The notes under the pieces were generated by a model, which saw only the letters and a list, made by a program, of their open reading frames with translations, ran no database searches and was not told the DNA's origin. Shown in pieces: positions 7,333 to 13,606 of a stretch of DNA of 13,907 nucleotides. The first letter of the stretch is position 1, and the number at the start of each line of letters is the position of its first letter. Position numbers and translations under genes: made by a program. Origin of the DNA: Clostridiales bacterium (GTDB taxonomy: Bacteria; Bacillota; Clostridia; Peptostreptococcales; Anaerovoracaceae); assembly GCA_012511395.1 (NCBI GenBank), contig JAAZGD010000052.1, forward strand, positions 1-13,907, given 5' to 3'.

Positions 7333-8496
7333 GGCTTTTTCCAGTTGTATAAACTGTTTGGCGGCTCTGCCGCTTCTGCCTCCTGATCTTAAGGCATAAG
7401 CCTCCCCTTTGTTAAAGAGCTCTTCTGAAAGAGGGATTTGGTAAAGAAGGGCATAGCTTTTTACAATATCCAAATACAGTTCTTTTGAAGGCCTTGTGAA
7501 AGTGATGGTTAAATGAAACCTGTTTCCAAGGCCTGTTATTTCCTCTCTGGTATCATTTTCATGAAGGTCGGTGCCTAATCTATCCTCATGAGTTTCTTTC
7601 ACAAGGTGGCGTCTGTTGCTGGTGGCATAAATCAGTACATTTTTTGGTAAAACTGCAGCGCCTCCCTCAAGGACAGATTTTAAGGCGGTGAAATTTTCGT
7701 CCTGATACATAAATGTTAAGTCATCTATAAACACAATGAATTTTAAAGGGTTGTCCTTTAAAATATCCAGCACCAGAGGAAGCTGGGAAAGCTGCTTTTT
7801 CTTAAGGTCCAAAAGTCTTAGACCTTGTGAAAAGTATGCATTTGCAACAGCCTTCACTGTTGAACTTTTGCCTGTGCCTGAGTCACCATATAACAAAACA
7901 TTGCCTGAGGGTTTTCCTTCAAGAAAAGCTTCTGTATTGGCAACAAGTTTTCCCCTTTCGTTTTCATAACCTGTTAAGTCATTTAACTTCTGCCTGTCGG
8001 GGTTAAGGACAGGAACAATTTCCCTGTCAGAAAACCTGAACATTAGGTTTTCTGTAAAAATGCCGTAACCTTTTATGGGCAATTCACGAATCTTCTCTTT
8101 AAAAATCTCGAGAAAATCATAGCTGCTGTTGGAAAAAGTGGGGAGATTGCAAGGCTTTTCTTTCAGGTACACAAAAGAGGCTATATCAGAAGATGGAATT
8201 GAAGAAAGCCGGGACAAAAACCCAAGCTCAGCTTCTGCCGCATCTTTTATATGAGGATTATTTCTTAAGCTTTCTTTTTTAAGATAAAATGAGTCCTTTG
8301 AATCAAGAAGCTTTAAAATATGGGAACCCAAATCACCTTCTTCCTGATAAAGTTCATTAAGGAAGGAAGAATAATGAAGGACAAGGTCTGTTTCTTCTGA
8401 AAGAAGCGCAAGAAGTGCCTTAATGACCGGGTCTTCCTGTAAATATTTAAAAACTGCCAGAGACTGTAATCCTAAGCGAATATCATCCTTTTTCAT
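7324..8496 (-). CDS. DUF815-family AAA+ ATPase
   Basis: This 390-residue protein has a helical N-terminal region (about 1-165) without a recognisable motif and a C-terminal AAA+ core. The start of the core, LTGYENERGKLVANTE, is typical of the DUF815 family. Walker A is GDSGTGKS (204-211), Walker B FIVFIDD (253-259), and sensor 1 YATSNRRHL (290-298). It is followed by an acidic stretch containing EDRLGTDLHEN and by GLGNRFHLTITF, also family marks. No signal peptide or membrane segment is visible, so it should be cytoplasmic. Its biochemical role is unknown. The start is well supported by ATAGGAG (8510-8504), seven bases upstream, and a promoter just before it. It is a single-gene unit facing ilvD and divergent from the two-component genes. 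Nothing suggests it belongs to the branched-chain pathway. Confidence 0.85.
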   Translation of the reverse strand: MKKDDIRLGLQSLAVFKYLQEDPVIKALLALLSEETDLVLHYSSFLNELYQEEGDLGSHILKLLDSKDSFYLKKESLRNNPHIKDAAEAELGFLSRLSSIPSSDIASFVYLKEKPCNLPTFSNSSYDFLEIFKEKIRELPIKGYGIFTENLMFRFSDREIVPVLNPDRQKLNDLTGYENERGKLVANTEAFLEGKPSGNVLLYGDSGTGKSSTVKAVANAYFSQGLRLLDLKKKQLSQLPLVLDILKDNPLKFIVFIDDLTFMYQDENFTALKSVLEGGAAVLPKNVLIYATSNRRHLVKETHEDRLGTDLHENDTREEITGLGNRFHLTITFTRPSKELYLDIVKSYALLYQIPLSEELFNKGEAYALRSGGRSGRAAKQFIQLEKALL

Positions 8497-8516
8497 TTTA
8501 AAACTCCTATGGAAGC

Positions 8517-8545
8517 ATTATATATTTACCTCCTATGAAAGTCCA
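8517..8545 (-). promoter_or_regulatory. Promoter of the DUF815 ATPase gene
   Basis: On the minus strand, TGGACT (8545-8540) and a perfect TATAAT (8522-8517) are 17 bases apart. Predicted initiation near 8510 gives a very short leader containing the GGAG site. The -35 lies in the inverted repeat AAAGTC/GACTTT (8538-8543 and 8551-8556), which sits between the two divergent promoters. Confidence 0.65.
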
Positions 8546-8574
8546 TCTTTGACTTTTTATGAAAAGGCCTTTTG

Positions 8575-8583
8575 TGATACAAT
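8575..8583 (+). promoter_or_regulatory. Extended -10 promoter of the two-component operon
   Basis: TGATACAAT provides a TG-n extended -10 with hexamer TACAAT (8578-8583). The -35 region 17 bases upstream (8555-8560, TTTTAT) is poor; a good TTGACT at 8549-8554 is too far away (23 bases). The 12-base palindrome AAAAGGCCTTTT (8562-8573) sits directly upstream of the -10. A regulated promoter is plausible. Confidence 0.5.
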
Positions 8584-8593
8584 AAAATGTAAA

Positions 8594-8608
8594 CCAATGG
8601 ATCATTGG
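8594..8608 (+). repeat. Inverted repeat in the response regulator leader
   Basis: CCAATG-GAT-CATTGG has perfect six-base arms around a three-base centre. It lies 11 bases after the predicted -10 and 16 bases before the start codon, so it could be an operator at the transcription start or a small hairpin next to the Shine-Dalgarno (AGGAAG, 8611-8616). Confidence 0.6.
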
Positions 8609-8624
8609 AAAGGAAGTAAGGGAA

Positions 8625-9296
8625 ATGGCAAAGCTGTTAATTGCAGATGATGAAGAAAAAATCAGACAGGTGATTAGAGAATATGCAGAATTTACAGGCC
8701 ATGAAGTGGAGGAGGCGGCAGACGGCATGTCTCTTGTGGGGCTGGCAAAACTAAAGGACTTTGATCTTTTGATTGTGGATGTGATGATGCCCAAGCTGGA
8801 CGGGTTTTCCGCAGTAAAGGAAATCAGAAAAACCAAAGATGTACCTATAATTATGGTTTCGGCAAGAGGTGAGGAGTACGATAAGCTTTTTGGATTCGAG
8901 CTTGGAATAGATGATTACGTGGTAAAGCCCTTCAGCCCTAAAGAGCTTATGGCAAGAGTAAATGCCGTGCTTCAGAGAAGGAAATCCCATAAGGAATCAG
9001 AGGCGAAGGTGCTGACATTCTCAGGACTTACCATTAATATACAATCCAGATATGTGTCGGTAGATTCTGAAAGGGTGGATTTGACTCCCAAGGAATACGA
9101 CCTTTTGTTTTTCCTGGCTCAGAACAGAAACATAGCTTTTTCAAGAGATAAATTGCTTTCTGATATTTGGGGATATGACTTTTACGGTGATGACAGAACC
9201 ATAGACACTCATATTAAAAACTTGCGAAGCAGACTGGGACCTTACCGTGATTTTATTGTAACCTTGAGAGGAGTAGGCTATAAATTTGAAGCATAA
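8625..9296 (+). CDS. OmpR/PhoB-family response regulator
   Basis: A cytoplasmic DNA-binding regulator of 223 residues, the standard length. The receiver domain (about 1-115) begins MAKLLIADDEE with the acidic pair Asp8/Asp9. The phosphoacceptor is Asp52 in IVDVMMPKLDG, the switch Ser is Ser79 in IMVSARG, and the conserved Lys is Lys101 in VVKPFSPKEL. The winged-helix domain (about 128-223) shows LTPKEYDLLFFLAQN, SRDKLLSDIWGYDF, the recognition-helix stretch RTIDTHIKNLRSRLG and GVGYKFE. It is first in a two-gene operon, with its last 11 bases overlapping the kinase gene. Target genes cannot be read from the sequence. The dyads just upstream are possible autoregulatory sites, although OmpR-type proteins usually bind direct repeats. 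Confidence 0.93.
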   Translation: MAKLLIADDEEKIRQVIREYAEFTGHEVEEAADGMSLVGLAKLKDFDLLIVDVMMPKLDGFSAVKEIRKTKDVPIIMVSARGEEYDKLFGFELGIDDYVVKPFSPKELMARVNAVLQRRKSHKESEAKVLTFSGLTINIQSRYVSVDSERVDLTPKEYDLLFFLAQNRNIAFSRDKLLSDIWGYDFYGDDRTIDTHIKNLRSRLGPYRDFIVTLRGVGYKFEA

Positions 9297-10722
9297 AAGC
9301 ACCGGTGAAAAAAGGTTTGATTTTCACAGCATCAATTTCAGGATATGGTTATATTTTGTTGCTTTTGCAACCTGTCTTTTGATTGCACTTTGGGGGCTTC
9401 AAATTTTCTTTTTAAATACCTACTATCAGGATATGAAGGTAAAAGAAACCGACAGGGTGGCAGGAGTTATTGAAAGCCAGTATAAGAGCGAGAACATAAT
9501 AGATGTTATAAGAAACCTTTCCTACAGCAACGATATGTATATCCATATAGAGGACCAGGAAGGCACCATAGTGTTTTCCCCTATAACTGAGGAGGGCAGG
9601 CGCCCCAGCTACGGCTATTTAAATGAGATGGCAGATATAAAGGAAAAGCTTTTTGAAAGCGGCGGAAAGGCTGTCAGGCTTATTATATCTGAAGGTAAAA
9701 CCGATATGAACACTTTGGCCTATGCAGGCTTTGTAGAGGATTCCAATGGAAATACTGCTATTCTTTACATTTTCTCGCCTCTTTATCCTGTAAGCTCCAC
9801 AGTGTCAATTCTACAGGAGCAGTTAAAATACATTACTGTTATTTCCCTGATTATTGCCTTTGCCATATCCATATACCTGGCAAGGAGGATTTCAAGACCT
9901 ATTAGAAAAATTACAAATCAGGCGAAGAATCTGGCAAATGGTGAGTATGATATGGAGTTTGAAAAGGAATCTTACAGTGAAATTGCTAATTTGGCAGAAA
10001 CCCTGGAGCATACTGCAAGGGAACTTGCAAAGAGCGACAGACTGCAAAAGGATTTAATAGCAAACGTTTCCCATGACATCAGAACGCCTTTACCCATGGT
10101 TAAATCTTATGCAGAGCTTATAAGGGATGTTTCAGGAGATGACAAAGTTAAAAGAGAAGAAAATCTAAATGTAATAATTGAAGAGGCAGACAGGCTTAAT
10201 GACCTTGTAACCGATATGCTTACACTTTCCCAAATACAGTCAGGCATGGGCCTAAGAGAAGTGTCAGAGATGAACCTCCTTGAAACAGTTGAAAGCGTTG
10301 TCAACCCATATATAAGCATTATGGAAAAGGGAGGCTACAATATTTCAATAGATATGGATGAAACCATTAATTTCACAGCAGATCAAATGCGAATTAAGCA
10401 GGTAATAACAAACCTTTTTGGAAATGCCGTTAAATTTTCGGGTGAGGATAAAAGAATCTGGATTAAAGGTTTTAAAAAAGACGAGTATTTAAGAGTGGAG
10501 GTCATAGATAAAGGCTTGGGCATAAAGGAAGAAGAGCTGGATAAGATCTGGGAAAGATACCATCAAGCGGAAGCAGGCTCCAATAAAAACAATGGGGGAA
10601 CCGGTCTGGGACTTGCCATCGTCAAGGAGATAATACTTTTGCATAAAGGGAAATACGGCGCCTTGAGCAAGGAGGGAGAGGGCTCTGTTTTTTGGTTTGA
10701 ACTGCCTTTGACGGAAGCCTGA
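9286..10722 (+). CDS. Membrane sensor histidine kinase, partner of the adjacent regulator
   Basis: A 478-residue kinase with a membrane helix at about 22-43, an extracytoplasmic sensor of about 135 residues (45-180), a second helix at about 183-199, a HAMP linker (200-250), a HisKA domain with His263 in NVSHDIRTPL, and an ATPase domain. The ATPase domain has N-box residues Asn376 and Asn380 (TNLFGNAVKFS), DKGLGI (408-413), an F-box-like IWERYHQ and GGTGLGLAIV (437-446). The start is TTG at 9286: an in-frame TAG at 9274 closes the frame upstream and no other start codon precedes the first helix. AGAGGAG (9267-9273) is 12 bases upstream, inside the regulator gene. The overlap implies translational coupling. 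The sensor domain has no motif I recognise, so the signal is unknown. Pro270 follows TPL where Thr or Ser is more common. Confidence 0.92.
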   Translation: MKHKSTGEKRFDFHSINFRIWLYFVAFATCLLIALWGLQIFFLNTYYQDMKVKETDRVAGVIESQYKSENIIDVIRNLSYSNDMYIHIEDQEGTIVFSPITEEGRRPSYGYLNEMADIKEKLFESGGKAVRLIISEGKTDMNTLAYAGFVEDSNGNTAILYIFSPLYPVSSTVSILQEQLKYITVISLIIAFAISIYLARRISRPIRKITNQAKNLANGEYDMEFEKESYSEIANLAETLEHTARELAKSDRLQKDLIANVSHDIRTPLPMVKSYAELIRDVSGDDKVKREENLNVIIEEADRLNDLVTDMLTLSQIQSGMGLREVSEMNLLETVESVVNPYISIMEKGGYNISIDMDETINFTADQMRIKQVITNLFGNAVKFSGEDKRIWIKGFKKDEYLRVEVIDKGLGIKEEELDKIWERYHQAEAGSNKNNGGTGLGLAIVKEIILLHKGKYGALSKEGEGSVFWFELPLTEA

Positions 10723-10745
10723 GAATATTAGAAAATCGCCATTTC

Positions 10746-10775
10746 TTGACATTATGTACGTGTGAGAAGTATACT
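10746..10775 (+). promoter_or_regulatory. Strong sigma-A promoter before carD
   Basis: A perfect TTGACA (10746-10751) and TATACT (10770-10775) are 18 bases apart. Start is expected near 10782. No terminator stands between the kinase stop at 10722 and this promoter, so some read-through from the two-component operon is possible. It may serve carD and the following genes through proS, because no terminator is visible among them. Confidence 0.8.
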
Positions 10776-10783
10776 GATATCAG
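10774..10783 (+). promoter_or_regulatory. Perfect palindrome at the carD transcription start
   Basis: CTGATATCAG is a perfect 10-base palindrome overlapping the last two bases of the -10 box and the predicted start point. The position suits an operator, but chance cannot be ruled out. Confidence 0.4.
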
Positions 10784-10804
10784 GGATATTTTAAGGAGGG
10801 CACC

Positions 10805-11278
10805 ATGTTCAAGGTGGGAGATAAAATTGTATACCCAATGCATGGGGCCGGAATCATAGGTAAAATTGAGGAAAAGAAAATTCTTGGAGATACTAAAGAA
10901 TACTATGTCCTTAATGTGCCTTGTGGTGATATGAAGATAATGATTCCCATAGGGGCTTGTGAGGAAATTGGAGTTCGCAGAATAGTGGAACCTTCCGTAA
11001 TTAAAAGGGCAATGAAGGTTTTAAAGCAGGGGCCTACGGAAATGTCTCAAAACTGGAACAGAAGATACAGGGAGAACATGGAAAAGCTAAAGACAGGAGA
11101 TGTTCTTGAGGTTGCAGAAGTGGTGAAAAACCTTGAATTGTCAGACAGAGAGAGAAGATTGTCCGCCGGTGAAAAAAAGATGCTGTCAAATGCAAAACAA
11201 ATTTTGGCCAGCGAAATAGTGCTGGTTCAAGGTATAGACATAGATAAGGCTATGAAAGTAATAAATGATGCCATTTAA
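10805..11278 (+). CDS. CarD/CdnL-family RNA polymerase-binding regulator
   Basis: A 157-residue protein starting MFKVGDKIVYPMHGAGII, the signature of the CarD/CdnL/TRCF RNA polymerase-interacting domain (about 1-65). This Tudor-like fold binds the polymerase beta subunit. The rest (about 66-157) is helical and basic, with NWNRRYRENMEKLKTGD and LSDRERRLSAGEKKML, matching the C-terminal DNA-contacting domain of CarD, which stabilises open promoter complexes in the proteins studied (Mycobacterium, Thermus, Myxococcus). Length is usual for the family. It is not the repair factor Mfd, which is far larger. The start is firm: AAGGAGGG lies four to five bases upstream. In Firmicutes this gene often stands beside the PIN/TRAM and isp genes, as here. 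The gene product probably affects promoter output broadly rather than one pathway. Confidence 0.9.
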   Translation: MFKVGDKIVYPMHGAGIIGKIEEKKILGDTKEYYVLNVPCGDMKIMIPIGACEEIGVRRIVEPSVIKRAMKVLKQGPTEMSQNWNRRYRENMEKLKTGDVLEVAEVVKNLELSDRERRLSAGEKKMLSNAKQILASEIVLVQGIDIDKAMKVINDAI

Positions 11279-11325
11279 TCTTCGGTAACATTTATATTTT
11301 CAAAAGGCCTTAAAAAATAATAGGG

Positions 11326-11344
11326 AAAGGAGGATTTTATGTAA
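11326..11344 (+). promoter_or_regulatory. Strong Shine-Dalgarno feeding an ATG-TAA start-stop
   Basis: AAAGGAGGA (11326-11334) is followed at ideal spacing by ATG (11339-11341), and the next codon is TAA (11342-11344). The gene's own ATG is at 11353, about 19 bases from the AGGAGG core and in another frame. Ribosomes may initiate at the start-stop and re-initiate downstream; ATT at 11347 is an in-frame but non-standard alternative start. Confidence 0.5.
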
Positions 11345-11352
11345 AGATTGCC

Positions 11353-12456
11353 ATGATAAGAAATTTAATAAAGACCATGTTTGCTTTAGTGGGCGCTGTG
11401 GTAGGCTACGGTGCATTTCTTCTCGCAAAATATCTTGTGAGTTTTGCAGATATACCGGAGGAAATGCGTTTCACACAAGGCCAGCAGATTGGGGCCGCTG
11501 TAGTTTTCGCAATTATTTTTTCAATTTTTTTCTTTCGCCTGACACCGACCATCAGCAAACAAGGTAAAAAGGTAGCTCATAATATTGAGAGAGACCTTCA
11601 AGGGGTTGCACCTAATGAGGTTTTAGTAGGCACCTTTGGCTTGATAGCAGGACTGATCATCGCTTTTCTTATCAGCAATATCTTTAAAGACATACAAGTA
11701 TTTTACTTAGGAACCATATTAACTATATTTACATATCTTGTGATGGCCTTTATCGGAGTGGTAGTAGCCACAAGGCTTGGACCTGATATTCCGTTTCTTG
11801 TTTCTCAAGAAAGAGGAAGAAAGGAACAAACAAAGGGTAGAGGGAAGTCAGGAGATTCCACTCCAAAAATACTTGATACATCTGTGATAATAGACGGAAG
11901 AATTGCTGAGATCATAAGGACAGGTTTCATAGAAGGACCCATAATAATTCCGGAATTTGTAATAAGCGAGCTTCAGCACATAGCAGATTCCACAGACGGA
12001 CTTAAAAGGAACAGAGGCAGAAGAGGCCTTGATGTGCTGAACAGAATCAGGGCGGAGCACGGGATTGATATTTACAACACATCATCTGAAAAGGCTCTGG
12101 AAGAAATTCCCGAGGTTGACATTAAGCTTTTGAAGCTGGCCCAGCTTACTAACGGAAAGGTTGTAACAAACGATTTCAACTTAAACAAGGTGGCGGGCAT
12201 CAAAGGAGTAGGTGTATTAAACATCAATGAACTTGCCAATACTTTAAAGCCTGTGGTTTTGCCGGGTGAAGGAATGACAGTTTACCTTGTGAAAGAAGGA
12301 AAAGAACAGGGGCAGGCAGTTGCTTATCTTGATGACGGAACCATGATAGTTGTGGAAAACGGAGACAGAAAGATTGGCCAGACAACAGACATTTCAGTTA
12401 CAAGCGTGCTTCAGACTGCCGCAGGCAGGATGATATTTGGCAGATTAAAAGATTAA
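11353..12456 (+). CDS. YacL-like membrane protein with PIN and TRAM domains
   Basis: A 367-residue protein with four predicted membrane helices (about 5-29, 46-63, 90-110 and 117-140), a basic linker (about 152-168), a PIN nuclease-like domain (172-295) and a TRAM domain (about 300-360, from LPGEGMTVYLVKEG). PIN acidic residues are present: Asp175 in ILDTSVIIDGR, Glu206 in VISELQHIAD, Asp256 in PEVDIKLL and Asp274 in VTNDFNLNK, so metal-dependent RNA cleavage is possible. The architecture is that of Bacillus subtilis YacL, which also lies next to ispD; its precise role is not established. PIN and TRAM should face the cytoplasm. The chosen ATG gives the family-like start MIRNLIKTMFALVG, but its Shine-Dalgarno is oddly distant because of the intervening start-stop. 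It follows carD by 74 bases without an evident promoter, and ispDF follows after 10. Confidence 0.88.
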   Translation: MIRNLIKTMFALVGAVVGYGAFLLAKYLVSFADIPEEMRFTQGQQIGAAVVFAIIFSIFFFRLTPTISKQGKKVAHNIERDLQGVAPNEVLVGTFGLIAGLIIAFLISNIFKDIQVFYLGTILTIFTYLVMAFIGVVVATRLGPDIPFLVSQERGRKEQTKGRGKSGDSTPKILDTSVIIDGRIAEIIRTGFIEGPIIIPEFVISELQHIADSTDGLKRNRGRRGLDVLNRIRAEHGIDIYNTSSEKALEEIPEVDIKLLKLAQLTNGKVVTNDFNLNKVAGIKGVGVLNINELANTLKPVVLPGEGMTVYLVKEGKEQGQAVAYLDDGTMIVVENGDRKIGQTTDISVTSVLQTAAGRMIFGRLKD

Positions 12457-12466
12457 GAGCTTAAAG

Positions 12467-13582
12467 ATGTACAATAACAAAAGAATTGGTGCAGTTATTG
12501 CCGCCGCCGGTGCAGGATTACGCATGGGCGGCGGTATTCCTAAACAATATATGGATATTAAGGGAAAGCCCATGGTGGTTCATTCGGCTCTCACCTTTTT
12601 GGAATCCCCTTATATAGATACTGTAATTATTGTAGTGGATGATAATTACGATAAAAGAATTTTAGGATATCTTCCTGATGACGTGATCCTTGTTTTAGGA
12701 GGTACCATAAGACAGGATTCAGTTTACAACGGAATAAGGGCATTGCCTTTGGACACAGATTATGTGCTGGTTCATGACGGGGCAAGGCCCTATATATCTT
12801 TAGAGGTGATTAACAGGGTAATTGAAAACCTGAAAGAGGATGTTTGTGTAGTGCCGTGTATTAAACCCAAGGATTCTGTCAGAACCAAAGAGGGAACTTT
12901 AGACAGAAATTCTCTTTATCTTGTACAGACACCTCAAGGGGCATATGTGGAAAGTCTGTTAAAGGCTTATGAAAAAGCGTTTGATGAGGATTATGAAGGT
13001 ACAGATGAAGCCTCTTTAATGGAGAATAATGGTTTTGGTGCAGTCATTGTAGAAGGTGATGAAAAAAATTTGAAGGTGACTTTTCCTTCAGACATTACGC
13101 CTTGTGGTGAGAGAGCGGGAATAGGGTACGACCTTCACAAGCTTGTTAGGGGAAGAGACTTAATATTAGCCGGAGTAAAAATCCCTTATGAAAAAGGGCT
13201 TATGGGCCATTCCGATGCAGATGTTGTAGCCCATGCCGTAATGGACTCCCTTTTAGGTGCCATGGCTCTTAAGGATATAGGGGAACATTTCCCGGATAGC
13301 GATGATAAATACAAGGATGCGGTAAGCTTGGAGCTATTGTTAAAGGTGACAGAGCTTATGGAGGAAAGGCTTCTAAAGGTCCTTAATCTTGATATAGTAA
13401 TTCTGGCGGAAAAACCCAAGCTTTCTCCTTTCAGGGAAGCCATGAAAGATAATTTAGCCCAGGCACTTAAAACAGACAGAGAAAATATAAACATAAAGCT
13501 CTCTACTATGGAAGGAATCGGCCTTATAGGCAGGGAAGAAGGCATTGCCTGTGAGGCAGTCTGCCTCCTTTGTAAAAAATAG
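12467..13582 (+). CDS. ispDF: Bifunctional IspD-IspF fusion of the MEP isoprenoid pathway
   Basis: Two enzymes of the non-mevalonate pathway are joined in 371 residues. The IspD half (1-about 210, MEP cytidylyltransferase) has AAAGAGLRM (12-20) with Arg19, Lys26 in PKQY, VHDGARP (102-108), KPKDSV, TPQ and TDEASLMENNG, ending at NLKVTFPSD. The IspF half (about 216-371, MEcPP synthase) has GIGYDLH with metal ligands Asp222 and His224, GHSDADVVAHAVMD with His256, and EGIGLIGREEGIACEA. IspD acts before the CDP-ME kinase IspE and IspF after it, so IspE is not encoded here. The junction is unusually tight: the final IspD helix is reduced. The Shine-Dalgarno is weak (TAAGAG overlapping the upstream stop), suggesting coupling to the PIN/TRAM gene. 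Such fusions are known in Campylobacter and alphaproteobacteria. Confidence 0.94.
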   Translation: MYNNKRIGAVIAAAGAGLRMGGGIPKQYMDIKGKPMVVHSALTFLESPYIDTVIIVVDDNYDKRILGYLPDDVILVLGGTIRQDSVYNGIRALPLDTDYVLVHDGARPYISLEVINRVIENLKEDVCVVPCIKPKDSVRTKEGTLDRNSLYLVQTPQGAYVESLLKAYEKAFDEDYEGTDEASLMENNGFGAVIVEGDEKNLKVTFPSDITPCGERAGIGYDLHKLVRGRDLILAGVKIPYEKGLMGHSDADVVAHAVMDSLLGAMALKDIGEHFPDSDDKYKDAVSLELLLKVTELMEERLLKVLNLDIVILAEKPKLSPFREAMKDNLAQALKTDRENINIKLSTMEGIGLIGREEGIACEAVCLLCKK

Positions 13583-13606
13583 ATAAAAAAATTACAGGAG
13601 TTAAAA

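Noticed and set aside
7360..7374. GGCGGC-TCT-GCCGCT hairpin as a terminator for ilvD
   Set aside because: No T-run follows, and it is explained by Gly/Arg/Ala codons of the minus-strand ATPase gene.
8504..8534. Minus-strand micro-ORF ATG-CTT-CCA-TAG (Met-Leu-Pro) after an AGGAGG, just before the DUF815 gene
   Set aside because: Its ATG overlaps the predicted -10 box TATAAT, so the AGGAGG would not be transcribed from that promoter; probably chance.
10730..10746. AGAAA/TTTCT hairpin after the kinase gene as a terminator
   Set aside because: Only five weak pairs, no T-run, and it runs into the carD -35 box.
11304..11311. AAGGCCTT shared by the PIN/TRAM leader and the two-component promoter as a common operator
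   Set aside because: The same 8-mer also occurs inside the ATPase coding region (7488-7495), so recurrence is probably chance.
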